Part shown: in pieces, positions 43,217-54,163 of the stretch | How positions within the stretch are numbered: the stretch's first letter is position 1 | How the letters are laid out: each line of letters begins with the position of its first letter | Source of the DNA: Elymus sibiricus | Lineage: Eukaryota > Streptophyta > Magnoliopsida > Poales > Poaceae | Direction of reading: 5' to 3' | Length of the DNA stretch: 64,000 nucleotides | Assembly (NCBI GenBank): GCA_039707655.1 | Contig: CM077676.1 | Span: 377,088,114-377,152,113, forward strand | Made by a program: the position numbers and the translations under genes | Notes under the pieces: generated by a model | What the model saw: the letters and a program-made list of their open reading frames with translations, nothing else | Databases searched by the model: none | What the model was told of the DNA's origin: nothing

Positions 43217-46200
43217 GAAAGCGCGCTCATCAAATTCATCCGTGAGAATCGGGACATCTTTGCATGGAAGCCGTCTGACATGCCGGGTGTACCGAGAGAA
43301 TTTGCTGAGCACCACCTTAATGTGGATCCTAAGTTCAAGCCGATCAAGCAGTTCCTTCGTCGTTTCAATGAAGAGCGGCGTAAAGCTATTGGAGAAGAGG
43401 TGGCCCGGCTCCTAGCGGCAGGGTTCATCGTGGAGGTCTTTCACCCGGAGTGGTTAGCTAACCCGGTACTAGTGCTTAAGAAGAATGGCACTTGGCGTAT
43501 GTGTGTGGATTACACGGACCTTAACAAAGCCTGTCCAGTTGACCCGTTTGCTCTCCCCCGTATTGATCAGATCATTGATGCGACGGCGGGTTGCGAGAGT
43601 TTATGCTTCTGGACGCTTATTCGGGTTATCACCAGATCAAGATGGCAGTCAAAGACCAAGAGAAGACGGCTTTCATCACGCCTTTTGGTGCTTTTTGCTA
43701 CGTATCTATGCCTTTTGGGCTCAAGAGTGCCCAGGCGACTTATCAGCGCTGCGTGCAGAACTGTCTTCACAGTCAAATTGGACGCAATGTTCATGCCTAT
43801 GTGGATGATATTGTGGTCAAGTCAAGAAAGAAGGAAACTTTGCTGGACGACCTGAAGGAAACTTTTGACAACTTGCGGGTTTACAAGATGATGCTTAACC
43901 CGGCTAAGTGTGTCTTTGGAGTCCCTGCAGGCAAGCTATTGGGGTTTCTAGTCTCTGAGCGTGGCATTGAGGCTAACCCGGAGAAGATTCAGGCTATCAC
44001 TTCCCTGGCTGAGCCGGCGTGCATCAATGACGTTCAGCGCCTGGCGGGTCGGATCGCTGCGCTAAGCCGATTCATAAGCCGCCTGGGTGAGAAGGCGATC
44101 CCTTTATATCAAATGATGAAGAAAACAGACGATTTCGTCTGGAGCAAGGCGGCGGGTGAGGTGTTTGAGGCGCTCAAGAAGCAACTGACTGAGCCGCCGG
44201 TCTTGGCCGCTCCGGCTGAGAAGGAACCCTTACTCCTCTATGTGGCGGCTAACAACAGAGCAGTCAGCGCTGCGATTGTTGTAGAACGCAAGGAGCCAGG
44301 AAAGGAATATCCGGTTCAAAGGCCGGTTTACTATATCAGTGAAGTCTTGATTGAGTCCAAGCAACGGTACCCACATTGGCAGAAGCTGATCTATGGGGTA
44401 TTCATGGCGAATCGCAAGCTGAAGCACTATTTCCTGGGACACCCAATCACAGTGGTTAGCTCTGCCCCGTTGGGAGACATAATTCAAAACAGAGAAGCCA
44501 CTGGCAGAATTGCTAAATGGGCATTGGAGCTTGGACCTCTTAATCTGACGTATGTGCCTCGCACCGCTGTCAAGTCTCAAGCCTTGGTGGATTTCATAAA
44601 CGACTGGACAGAGTGTCAGTCGCCTGAGGAAAAGCCGGACAACACTTACTGGACGATTCACTTCGATGGGTCTAGACAGCTGGAAGGCTCGGGGGCTGGA
44701 ATTGTCTTAACTTCCCCTAAAGGTGATAAGTTCTGTTATGTGTTAAGGGTGATGTTTCCTTGTACTAACAATGCAGCTGAGTATGAGGCTTTGCTTCATG
44801 GCCTCCATGTGGCTAAGGAGATGAACCTAAGCCGGGTTAGATGCCTCGGTGACTCAGACCTCGTGGCTCAGCAAGTTTCGGGCACGTGGGACTCCAAAGA
44901 CCCACGGATGGCGGCTTATCGTCAGGCGGTTGACATCATTGCAGGTCACTTCAAGGGTTATCAGGTGGATCATATTGATCGTCGCAAGAACGAGGCGGCT
45001 GACGCATTGTCAAGACTTGGCTCTCAGCGTAAGCCGGTGCCGCCTAACGTTTTCTTGGACGTGTTATATCACCCATCAGTTAAGCTACCTTCGGAGGAGG
45101 ATCTGGCTATTCCTGACCCAGAGGGGCAGCTGGTTGCGGCTCTGCATGCTTTTCCCGACTGGACGCTGCCTTACATGGCTTACCTAACTCGCGGCGAGTT
45201 ACCGGCTGACGAGACCTTGGCAAGGCAAATCGTCCGACGATCCAAGTCTATGACCATCCATAATGGCGAGTTACATAAGCGCAGCGTCACTGGCGTCTTC
45301 CAGCACTGTGTTTCTCCGGAAGAGGGTAAGGAGATCTTGAATGAAATCCACGCCGGAGATTGTGGTCATCATGCTGGCTCAAAATCTCTGGTGGCCAAGG
45401 CTTTTCGCCATGGTTTCTTCTGGTTGACGGCTCATAAGGATGCAGAAAACTTGGTTCTCAAGTGCGATGGCTGTCAAAAGTTCGGGCGGCGTGCTCATGT
45501 GCCGGCTCAGGAATTGCGCATGATCCCAATTACCTGGCCGTTCGCGGTCTGGGGGCTTGATATGGTCGGGCCCTTCAAGAGATCCAAAGATAAGAAGACC
45601 CACCTTTTGGTGGCGGTGGATAAGTTCACCAAGTGGGTGGAGGCTGAGCCGGTCAGCAAGTGTGATGCGGCGACGGCGGTTCAGTTTGTCAAAAAATTGA
45701 TCTACCGCTTTGCATACCCCCACAGTATTATCACAGATAACGGCACAAACCTATCCAAGGGGGCTATGCAAGCTTTCTGTGAAAGTGAACACATCCGGCT
45801 TGACGTCTCTGCTGTGGCTCATCCACAGTCCAATGGTCAGGCGGAGCGTGCTAACCAGGAGATCCTGAGAGGTATCAAGCCCCGGCTTATGGTTCCTCTA
45901 CAGAGAACACCGGGTTGTTGGGTTGAGGAGTTACCATCAGTTCTATGGAGCATCAATGCAACTCCCAACAGGTCGACAGGCTATACGCCTTTCTACATGG
46001 TTTACGGCGTAGAAGCCGTGTTACCAAGCGACATACGTCCTGACTCGCCACGGGTGGCGGCTTACGTTGAAACAGACAATGAGACGGCGCGTCAGGACGC
46101 GTTGGATGCTTTGGATGAAGAGCGTGATCTGGCAGCGGCTCGATCGGCGATTTATCAGCAAGACCTGCGCCGCTATCACAGCCGCCGGGTTAAGACCCGG

Positions 46201-46413
46201 ACGTTTCAAGAAGGCGACTTAGTATTGCGCCTGATTCAAGATCAGACGGACGCGCACAAGTTGTCTCCTCCATGGGAAGGGCCTTTTGTGGTCAGCAGAA
46301 ACCTCAACAATGGGTCATACTATCTCATCGACGTACGGGATGAGTCACGCACTTCTGGGCAGGAGACCTACCGGCCGTGGAACATCGCTCATCTGCGGCC
46401 TTACTATACGTAA
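43217..46413 (+). pseudogene. pol: Element 5 reverse transcriptase-dual RNase H-integrase
   Basis: The frame runs on after TAG 43214-43216 into reverse transcriptase (VLVLKKNGTWRMCVDYTDLN). A one-base deletion near 43607 shifts the frame, then 940 open codons run to TAA 46411. The active site is YVDD at 43798-43809. The usual RNase H (about 44190-44560) has lost clear catalytic residues (LLLYVAANNRAVSAAIVV). A second RNase H (about 44641-45030) has HFDGS, AEYEALL, GDSD and NEAADAL, with all four acidic residues. Integrase has an H-H-C-C zinc region near 45370-45480 and a catalytic triad at GLDMVG, ITDNGT and QAERANQE. No chromodomain follows. Only the deletion and the upstream stops prevent function. 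Confidence 0.9.
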
Positions 46414-46470
46414 GAGTCATCGACTCCCCCCATTGTCTATCATCATTGTATATATCACATATATATACAT

Positions 46471-46476
46471 AATAAA
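46471..46476 (+). terminator. Possible polyadenylation signal after pol
   Basis: AATAAA 58 bases after the pol stop, in a run of TATATA. It could end a short gag-pol mRNA before the convergent antisense gene. Unproven. Confidence 0.3.
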
Positions 46477-46556
46477 GTTGGCATCCCTGCAAACCGGGGC
46501 CTCTGCCGTTTTACGTATCTCACATTGTTCAAAGATGGATACAATCATACGATCAT

Positions 46557-46833
46557 TTGGGGGCTTTCAACCCGCCGGGTTAAGCTTCAACCCTCTTGGT
46601 CAGGCTCTTCAGCCGAAATTACAAAGTTACTTGGGGGCTTCTAACCTGCCGGGTTAAGCTTCAACCCTTGTTGATCGGCTCTTCAGCCAAGGTAGCACCA
46701 TTAACCGGCGGCTTGCAAGACGGCGGCTTACAAGATGGTGTGAAAGTTGATATCCTCGACAAGGTCGTTTGGGGGCTTTCAACCCGCCGGGTTAGGCTTT
46801 ACCCCTTTCGAGCAGGCTTTTCAGCCACTGCAA
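46557..46833 (+). repeat. Tandem repeat A of element 5
   Basis: Three copies (from 46557, 46631, 46769) of a 60-70-bp unit with TTGGGGGCTTTCAACC, GCCGGGTTAAGCTT and a CTTCAGCC end. Non-coding. Confidence 0.75.
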
Positions 46834-46879
46834 GGCGGGTCCTTGACCCAAAGCGTTGACACCGTTAACAAAGATCACT

Positions 46880-47375
46880 AGGGGTGCAGCAAGTTATGAA
46901 CTTACCCTCTTTTCGATCTACAGAGCCAAGTTATACCTGCCTGTAAGTAGCTGCCGCTTTGTCAGGGGTGCAGAAAGTTCTAAAACTTACCCCCTGCAAA
47001 GGCCTCTTACAGCGGCGAGGTAAACTTTTTTATCTACAAGGATGGGTTATGTCTGCCTGTAAGTAGCTGCGCTTTGACCAGGGGTGCAGCGAGTTCTAAA
47101 ACTCACCCTCTGCAAAGGCCTCTTACAGCGGCAAGGCAAACCCTCTTCTGTAAGGCCGGGTTATAGCTGCCTGTAAGTAGCTGCGCTTTGACCAGGGGTG
47201 CAGCGAGTTCTAAAACCCACCCTCTGCAAAGGCCTCTTACAGCGGCGAGGCAAACCCTTACATCCACAATTCCGAGTTATACCTGCCTGTAAGTTGCTGC
47301 CGTTTTGTCAGGGGTGCAGCGAGTTCTAAAACTTACCCCCTGCAAGGGCCTCTTACAGCGGCGAGGTAACTCTCC
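46880..47375 (+). repeat. Tandem repeat B of element 5, about 115-bp unit
   Basis: Five copies, each starting AGGGGTGCAGCGAGTT and containing CTGCAAAGGCCTCTTACAGC and GCCTGTAAGTAGCTGC. The first copy is shortened and the last partial. Tandem repeats between pol and the 3' LTR are common in Tat elements. Confidence 0.9.
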
Positions 47376-47915
47376 CATCTGCTGCGTACTCTCCGCTAAG
47401 TGGCCTGTCGTACCCTGGAGGTTCAAACGATGGATTTATGTCACGTGAGAAGTAGCTTTTGGGCTCTAAGGGTATTCACCCCCTGCTGCGTCTTTTTCTG
47501 GTTCGCTACGCTCTTGTCAGTTATTAAGAGTTCAAAGTAGTGAGACTACCCAGAAGAGCCGGCTTATGCGTTTGGAAAGAAAGGCAAGGTTAAGAGATTT
47601 CACGTCTCCGGGTTAGGCTTTTTTAAGCCGCCCTTACAACAGTACAGAACATGTTCTGTCTTGTTTATTTTTGCAGGGTTTTATTTATAAGATAAGCCGC
47701 CACGCTAACTGACATCATAAGCCGGACAAACACAAGCAAGGCATATGTTAAGCTCGGTAAAAGATTTACACGTGCACGATGGCACGGCTCAGACAGTTAA
47801 AGGTTTTTCTAAGCCTATTACAAAGCCCTCGACAAGAGCCCAACAGGCAACAGACAAAAGTTTTGTACAACTCAGTTTGGCGGCTCAGGAGGCCGAGTTA
47901 TCAAATTTAAAGTGC
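47376..47915. other. Spacer before the antisense gene's end
   Basis: No ORF of note. It would hold the 3' untranslated region and poly(A) site of the antisense gene, but no strong signal is seen. Confidence 0.4.
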
Positions 47916-50900
47916 TCAGCTCGATGGCGGGTCAGCCTGCGGCGGGTCTTCGACCTCTTCGATCTGAAGATTATCCATGTCCCAGTTGCAGTTTGTTAGT
48001 GCTTCAAACTGGGCGTCTTCAAAGATAGGAGACGGGTCAATCTCAGGAGCGAAGAGATGCTTACGGCTGGCAGGAGTCAAGTCTCTGCATTCAAAGGTTG
48101 GACAGCGCACTTTTTTGGAAGCCTCGTTGTAAGCCGCCTGGTAAGTTGACATATCAAGTTCATCCACCAGTGTTGAGGCAAGCACCCTGGAGGCTTTTCT
48201 GCATCGGGCATAGTCTTCTGCTGTGAATTCAGAACCATCGTCCTTTTTGGATGGAAACCCGTCCATCATCTCTTCAGCAGTCAGCTCAGGAGCGAAAGCT
48301 AGACACCGGCTTAGCGCGGCTATAGCTCCCTGTCTGGCGGCTGATCGTTTAAGCTCTTCAACCTGCTTAGGCAGCGTCGACAATAGTTCTATAATTCCCT
48401 TCATGTATTTGGGTATGCTCTTCTCAGTCAACATTGCTTTGACGGTGAGAAGGGTCCCGCAGTAGAGTTGTTCTGCTAAGGAGTATACAGCCTTCAACTT
48501 CAGTAAGCTATCAGATGATAACTGGCGGCTTCTCTGGCCTGCAAGACATATCTGGTGTGATGAGCCGCCCTCGCAAGGTTTTTAACTGCAAGGAAATTGG
48601 CTAAGTTTCGGAAGTTTACCAAAGATGGCAGAGGTCATTTTGGAGATGTGACGCTTAAGGGACTGCAGTTCGTCTGACACAACTGTAAGCCGCCCTTCAG
48701 CATCTTCTGCGCGTTTGGTCAGGGCGGTTTGTTCAATTTCGGTGTTTTTCTTGAACAGCGCAAGCTCCACTTGTGTCTTCTCAAGTTCTTCTATGGCAAC
48801 CCGCCATTTATTTTCCGCCTCTGACCGAGCGGTTTGTTGTGAAGCAAGGTTCTCTTTTAGGCGGGTCATCTCAGACTCAACCGCCTCCAAAGAATCCTGT
48901 GCCATACATGGGAAAAGAGAGTCATCACGATGAGTTATCAATAACGCAAATTATGCTACAAGTCTCAAGCAGATTGCAAGCAATATACTCGACACTTGGG
49001 GGCTAATGTGTTCTCTGTCTACCATGGAGTCCCGGCTCATCTTTTTCAAGATAAGCCGACACTTGGGGGCTACACGCAGCGCTCTCAAGGCTACAATGAA
49101 GTTCCGGCTTATATTATTCCACATAAGCCGGCACTTGGGGGCTACAGATGACGCTCTCAAGTCTTTCAGATCTACCATGAAGTCCCGGCTCATCTTCATG
49201 AAGATCAGCCGGTACTTGGGGGCTACAATTAGTTCAAAGTTTCCAATGAAATTCCGGCTCATCATGTTATGTTAACCCGGACTTGGGGGCTACAAGTGAT
49301 TGATTCTACAACTTGAGTATTGGCTTACTATGAATACTAACCCAATACTTGGGGGCTACAGCTCAAGCTATAAATGTGTTGCAGAGGGAAGACCCGGTCT
49401 ACTATTGGCAATACTAATCCGGCTCTTGGCGGCTATGGAAGGATATAAGGGAAAAGCTAGCAGACAGATTACCTCAAATTTCTTTTTCATCAGGTTAACC
49501 AGCTTGAGCTGCATGTTCCGGCTTGATTTAAGACGGTTCAGGAAACCAGCGTGAAGCTCGTCAGCAGTTAATTTCTCCAGCACAGGGAGTTCAAATTCGA
49601 GCCTTTCAGGCGAAGCTTCAGCCTTTTCAGAATGCCTTGACAGTACATAAGGTTCGGGGGTTCGCTGACCCGTATCAGTTACAACAACATCTGGAAGAAA
49701 TATATCTTCAACGGCTGTTGAAGGGCTCGGCGGTTTAGGGTCACCCTTTGGAGGGCTTTCGGTCCCTACCGGCTCAGAGGGCCGGTGAAGATCTTCAGGT
49801 GTGCCTTTTGTAGCGTCGGTAGGCTCAGCATGAGTTGGAGAGGCCGGCTTAGCTCTCTCCGGTTGTTGGGCAGTTGGAGCAGAGGAAGACCCGCCCTTCT
49901 TTCTTCGCTTGGCTTGAGCCCTGAGAAATACAGAAGGTTATTAAACAAAGAACAAAGATGAGGAAGAGGATATGATGCAGATGCAAAGGTACATACTCCG
50001 GATTGATTTTCATAGGAGGCAGTTTGGTTGCTGTTGAGTCGCCAGAGGAAGGAGGAGATTCCTGAAAGCAAGTTAAGACATTACGAAGCAGAGTAAGATC
50101 ACAATACAAGTATGACTAAAAGTTACATCTCAGCCAAAGAATACCTCAGCCGGCCGTTTCCGTTGGGCCGGAGCATGCGGTAAGCCGGCCAAGAGATCTT
50201 CAGAGCCAGTACTCCGGGTCTGACGTCGGGAGGTGTGCTGTTGCTTTTTCAAAAGGAAATTGGGGTCTAAATGAGCAAGGGGATGAGAAAATGGAACTTT
50301 CCGGACGACCCGCCGTATTCGGTCGTGTGGAAAGCTCTCTGAGTCAGAAATGTCAATTACCTCAGGGGCGTTTGCGTGGCTCGTCTCCGTTTCATCCTGT
50401 GAATAATTATTGTCAATAAATTGTATAAAGAGACAACCAAGGGAGTCAAATTTTACCTCCGAGTCATCAGATTCAAGTGGCTCTGGACTAGTGGCTTTCT
50501 TCTTCTTCTGAGCGGGGGTTTTCACCTTTGGTTTCCTAATTGGCGGATTAAACTTCTTTTTCCAGAAAGGGGAGTCGGCCTAGTTATAAGCCGCCAACAA
50601 AGGTTAGAAGGTGCAAGACAAATATGACCAGTGGAGGGGAAAAGAATCTTACATCCGGAGCTGGGTTCTTGGTATAAAAGGGCTTCAGCCCAACTTTGTT
50701 ACAAGCTTCCTGTTTTTCGCCGAGGAGTCCTTTGATGCCAGAGTTGATATCTTCTTCAGTCAAGGGGGTGTTCTTGAAACAAAGAGGGTCATTGGGTTCA
50801 CCCGTATACTCGCACATGAGTCGGTCACGCCGGCTCAGTGGCATGATTTTCCAACTTACCCAGCAGCGGGTTAAGTCAACACCTGTCAAGCCGTTCGCCA

Positions 50901-51546
50901 GTAAAGCTTTGACTTTGGCGTAAGCTGGGGCATACTTTGCTCGTTCGGCGGCAGTCATCCGCGCTGGAAGTGGGTTGTCATTTGTGTAGCAGAGCCGGGT
51001 TGGACGGTAACCCGGCAGGGGATTTTCACTTTCAGGAGAGGTGTCTTTACAGTAAAACCAGGTCTTATTCCAGTCTTTGGGATGACTTGGCAAGGTAGCT
51101 ATGGGGTATGGCAAGTCTCTCCGTCTTTGGATTGTAATACCACCAAGCTCCAAACTGGGCCCAGCCGCCATTTCAGTTTGGCGGTTTGCATAGTGATAGT
51201 CATGGAAGAGGTCCACAGACGGCTCTTCTTGCAGATAGACTTCACTCAAGACTTGGAACTGGCAGATATTGGTGACTGAATTTGGGCCTATATCTTGGGG
51301 ATGAATCTTGAAGAAGTGAAGAACATCTCGAAAGAATTTTGACCCTGGAAGGCAGAACCCACGGAGGATATGATCAGTAAATATGATAATCTCCCCTTCC
51401 TCGGGCTCAGGCCTCTTCTCTGGTCCTGGGACCCGCCAGTGTATTACGTCTTTAGCCGGCAGCATGCCGGACTCAACAAAATTAAGCAGGAGATCTTCAG
51501 TGACTCCAGAGCTGACCCAGTCACAGGATGATGGAGCCCTTGACAT
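47916..51546 (-). CDS. Antisense spliced gene of element 5, 893 residues, intact
   Basis: Seven coding exons on the minus strand: 51546-50653, 50579-50457, 50396-50145, 50061-49997, 49920-49473, 48896-48620 and 48538-47916. All six introns begin GT and end AG (73, 60, 83, 76, 576 and 81 bp). Exon lengths sum to 2,682 bases, and the joined frame is open from ATG 51546 to TGA 47916. Residues about 10-110 resemble the putative gypsy-type transposon domain (Transposase_28, PF04195), with NFVESGMLPAKDVIHWRVPG and IFTDHILRGFCLPGSKFF. The middle is basic and P/S-rich, with nuclear-localisation-like KKKFN and QAKRRKKGG. Residues about 595-680 form a coiled coil (RLKENLASQQTARSEAENKW). The end is a conserved helical region (KLKAVYSLAEQLY, ELKRSAARQGAIAALSR). 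Antisense extra ORFs are known in Tat elements such as maize Grande. The function is unknown. The 60-bp second intron is also open in frame and may be retained. Confidence 0.8.
48991..49440 (+). repeat. Tandem repeat C, inside intron 5 of the antisense gene
   Basis: About seven units spaced 60-85 bp, each with ACTTGGGGGCTA and, in several, CCGGCTCATCTT and ATAAGCCGG. Spans most of the 576-bp intron. CTTGGGGGCTAATG resembles the element's end just before its 3' LTR (GGGGCCTAATG at 52481). Confidence 0.8.
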
Positions 51547-51559
51547 GACGGCGGGTTAT

Positions 51560-52205
51560 GCTACGAAGATAGAAAGTATGGCGGGTTAGAAAAGCATTTG
51601 CTGTGTAAGGCAGCTATGATCAGTATAATAGTGAAAGAGCTAAGCCGCCAGAGTAATTGGCGGAGAGTCGCCAAGGCAATGGCGAGTTATGTGGACAAGG
51701 CAACGCTGGAAATTTGACTAAGTATAGAAAAACAGGTTTTGCATATTATTATATCAGTTGCAAGATCTACGGGCAAAGGAAATGAAATATATTCATGACC
51801 TAAAGAACAGTGGAAGAACAGGTGGTCGGCGCACGGTGGAGATTGCTATACGAATTCAAAAACAAGTAAGCATTGGCATTCAAAATACTACCGCGGCGGA
51901 CAGACGGCATTACGGGATGCCAAGTGATGCTAGGGGAACAGTGCTATAGGCACGGATGAACAGCGACGAACACAAGAACTCCGATGAGCTCGGGAAACCC
52001 TAATGGGGGTGGATGCAGATCTGACGAGGGCTGGAAAAGGTACCTTGCGGGTGCGGACGCGCCGGCGAAGACTCTGGTCCCAATCAGGTCGATGCAGTGG
52101 CCGGCGATGGGGGCGACGGCGAGGTCCGGTCGGCGGTGGCGGAGCTTCAGAGTTTTGGCCGCTCGAAGGTGGGAGATGACAGCGACAGCAGAGGAAGTGG
52201 AGAAA
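51560..52205 (-). other. 5' untranslated exon and intron of the antisense gene
   Basis: A likely leader exon runs from about 52205 to 52044 (ends CCGCAAG before GTACCT). A 483-bp intron (52043-51561, ending TTCGTAG) follows, then 14 leader bases before the ATG. GC-rich leader with CT-rich patches, typical of grass 5' exons. An open frame of 115 codons lies here but is probably not translated. Confidence 0.5.
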
Positions 52206-52227
52206 GGAAAAAGGGGCACACGTGTCC

Positions 52228-52236
52228 CTATTTATG
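52228..52236 (-). promoter_or_regulatory. TATA box of the antisense gene
   Basis: The minus strand reads CATAAATAGGG, placed about 30 bases before a CT-rich start region. A G-box CACGTG (52219-52224) lies just downstream, and a palindromic TGACGTCA (52378-52385) lies about 145 bases upstream. Confidence 0.55.
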
Positions 52237-52488
52237 AGTAAGAGAGGCAACAGTGCGCGCGAGAATTGAGGAGGCACAGTGATGATTTACCGAGCGTGGC
52301 GCCTCGATTTTCGGGATAGCCTTTCAAATGAGAAGATCCGTTACATACATCATGGAATCTTTTCAGAATATCCGATATGACGTCATGGCGGGTTACGATT
52401 TATCGTTTCAGATGACAGAAATATGGAGACTCGCCGCCAAGGGAATTAAAGATTGACATGAGCTGGCTCAAATCAACCTGGGGCCTAA

Positions 52489-53030
52489 TGTTGGGGATAT
52501 AACTCCGTGGTAAGACCCGCCCAGGAGGGGCCGGGTTACACCTGGCGGCTCATAGCCCAAGACCTGTAAGGCGGGCCGGAAGATGAAGACCAGGCCGCGT
52601 GGCGGCTTACCGGAAGGGCTAAGGCGGAGGCCCAGAAGACAGAAGATAGCATGATGACCCGGGTGGCCAAGCCGCCCGGTGGCGGCTTACCCAAGATGGT
52701 ATGGCGGCTTAGAGACAGAGTAGAACACGTTGTGTGAGTCGGTTTGAGACTCGTGTAACCCGGGGCCTTGACCTCCTATATAAAGGCTAGACCCCGGGGC
52801 GGCTTAGACAAGAAACCAAGCTATCGAGAACTAGGTCAAGCAATCCGCTCCCTTGTAATTGATACTCCAATCAATACAGCATAAGCAGGACGTAGGCTTT
52901 TACCTCTACTCGAGGGGCCGAACCTGGGTAAACTCGTGTCCTTCGTCCCGACCAACCCCTTTGAGTCCACTACCATGGCGTTGGCCTCGAACCTAAGTCT
53001 TCGGACATCTGCCGTGACAAAACCACGACA
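52489..53030 (+). repeat. Element 5, 3' LTR
   Basis: 542 bp, identical to 39368-39909 except one base. Target duplication GGTAC follows at 53031-53035. The expected polypurine tract is short (CTGGGGCCTAA). Confidence 0.95.
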
Positions 53031-54163
53031 GGTACTGAGTTAACGAAAAGGGTACCCATCACAGTAGCAGGTTGATCCAGGACTTCTTCAATGTCAATAT
53101 TGTAAGCATGTCCACGACCATAAGCAGAAGACCCAATGTTATAGTTGCGGGTCTGATTGTTGCCACGACCATTACCACGGCCATTACGAGGAAATGCCAA
53201 CTGATTCTGAGTCTGACGACAGTCCTTAGCAAGGTGACCTGGTTTGCGGCACTTGAAGCACATACCATCTTCAGGACGAAGAGGAGCACTGGGTGAAGCA
53301 GCTTGAGCTCTTGGCTGCCTCGGTGGTGGAGGAGGCAGACGGGGTGCAGCATAAGAGGGTCTTGGCGCAGGGGCAGCTGGACGGTACACACTATTGGGAA
53401 TCCAGATACGACGCTTCTGTGCTGAGCTCGAAGATGAGCCAATGGCACGATAGCGCTTCTGCGATTCCTTGTGCTTGATCTGAGCGGTCTCAACCAGAAT
53501 AGCCTTGTTCACGAGAGTGGCAAAGTCGGTGAAGTCTTGAGCAGCAAGTGCAAGCTCGAGGTCTGGGTGGAGTCCACTACGGAACTTCTCCTGTCTACGA
53601 GCATCAGTTGGAATGTCTTCTTCAGCATAGCGGGACAAGTTAAGGAACTCCCGCTGATAGGCTTCGACAGTCTTGTTGCCCTGAATGAGGTTGCAGAACT
53701 CGGTCTTCTTCCGGTCTATGATTCCCTGAGGAATATAGCGAGCACGGAAGGCAGTCTGAAACTCATCCCAAGTAACGATTGTCCCAGCAGGCAGTGTACG
53801 CTTGTGAGTGGACCACCATTGAGCAGCGGGGCCCTTCAGGAAGTAGGTCGCGAAGGTGACATAGTTGCCAGGGGCGACACTAGCAGATTCCATCTCAAAA
53901 GCAATGTCGCGAAGCCAGTCATCAGCAGCCAGTGGCTGTTCAGAGTTGCGGTATATAGTGGGGTTGAGACGCACAAACTCTGACAGAGTTATTGAAGCTG
54001 GGTCATGGTTCTGATTGTTCTGGTGTGGGAACTGAGCCATGATATTAGTCATGAACTGACGGTTCAGCTCGAATTGCTGCATCATAGCTGCCATATAGTC
54101 TGGTAGTGGTGGGTTTTCAAGGGCACGACCACGACCACGACCACGAGCACCTGGCCTAACCAT
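53031..54163 (-). pseudogene. gag: Element 4 gag, cut off by element 5
   Basis: ATG at 54163 opens MVRPGARGRGRGRALE. The gag (capsid) domain lies at about residues 60-230, with LAADDWLRDIAFEME, AAQWWSTHKRTLPAGTIVTWDEF and EAYQREFLNLSRYAEEDIP. A proline/alanine-rich linker leads to one CCHC zinc knuckle (CFKCRKPGHLAKDC, residues about 300-313) for RNA packaging, and a G/R/N-rich tail. The frame enters element 5 at 53030. It would continue into protease at 39367 if that element were absent. Apart from the insertion this part is open. Confidence 0.88.

Larger units (their letters stand above)
39368..53030 (+). mobile_element. Element 5: young Tat-lineage gypsy element with antisense gene
   Basis: Complete plus-oriented element of 13.7 kb with 542-bp LTRs that differ at a single base I can see (T/C in CTATTGAG versus CTATCGAG). 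Target duplication is GGTAC. It has a tRNA-Lys(CUU) primer-binding site, gag, protease, reverse transcriptase, two RNase H domains and integrase without chromodomain. The second RNase H places it in the Tat lineage. A 6-kb region between pol and the 3' LTR holds tandem repeats and a spliced gene on the opposite strand. One change in 542 bp suggests insertion under 0.1 million years ago. The sense polyprotein nevertheless has three stops and a one-base deletion, so this copy was probably mobilised with help from intact relatives. Confidence 0.92.

Noticed and set aside
46880..47375. CRISPR-like array
   Set aside because: Units are contiguous long tandem repeats without uniform unique spacers, in a plant retrotransposon.
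51930..52277. 115-codon minus-strand frame upstream of the antisense gene
   Set aside because: It overlaps the predicted TATA box and leader exon. Its P/R/S-rich content is typical of GC-rich leaders.
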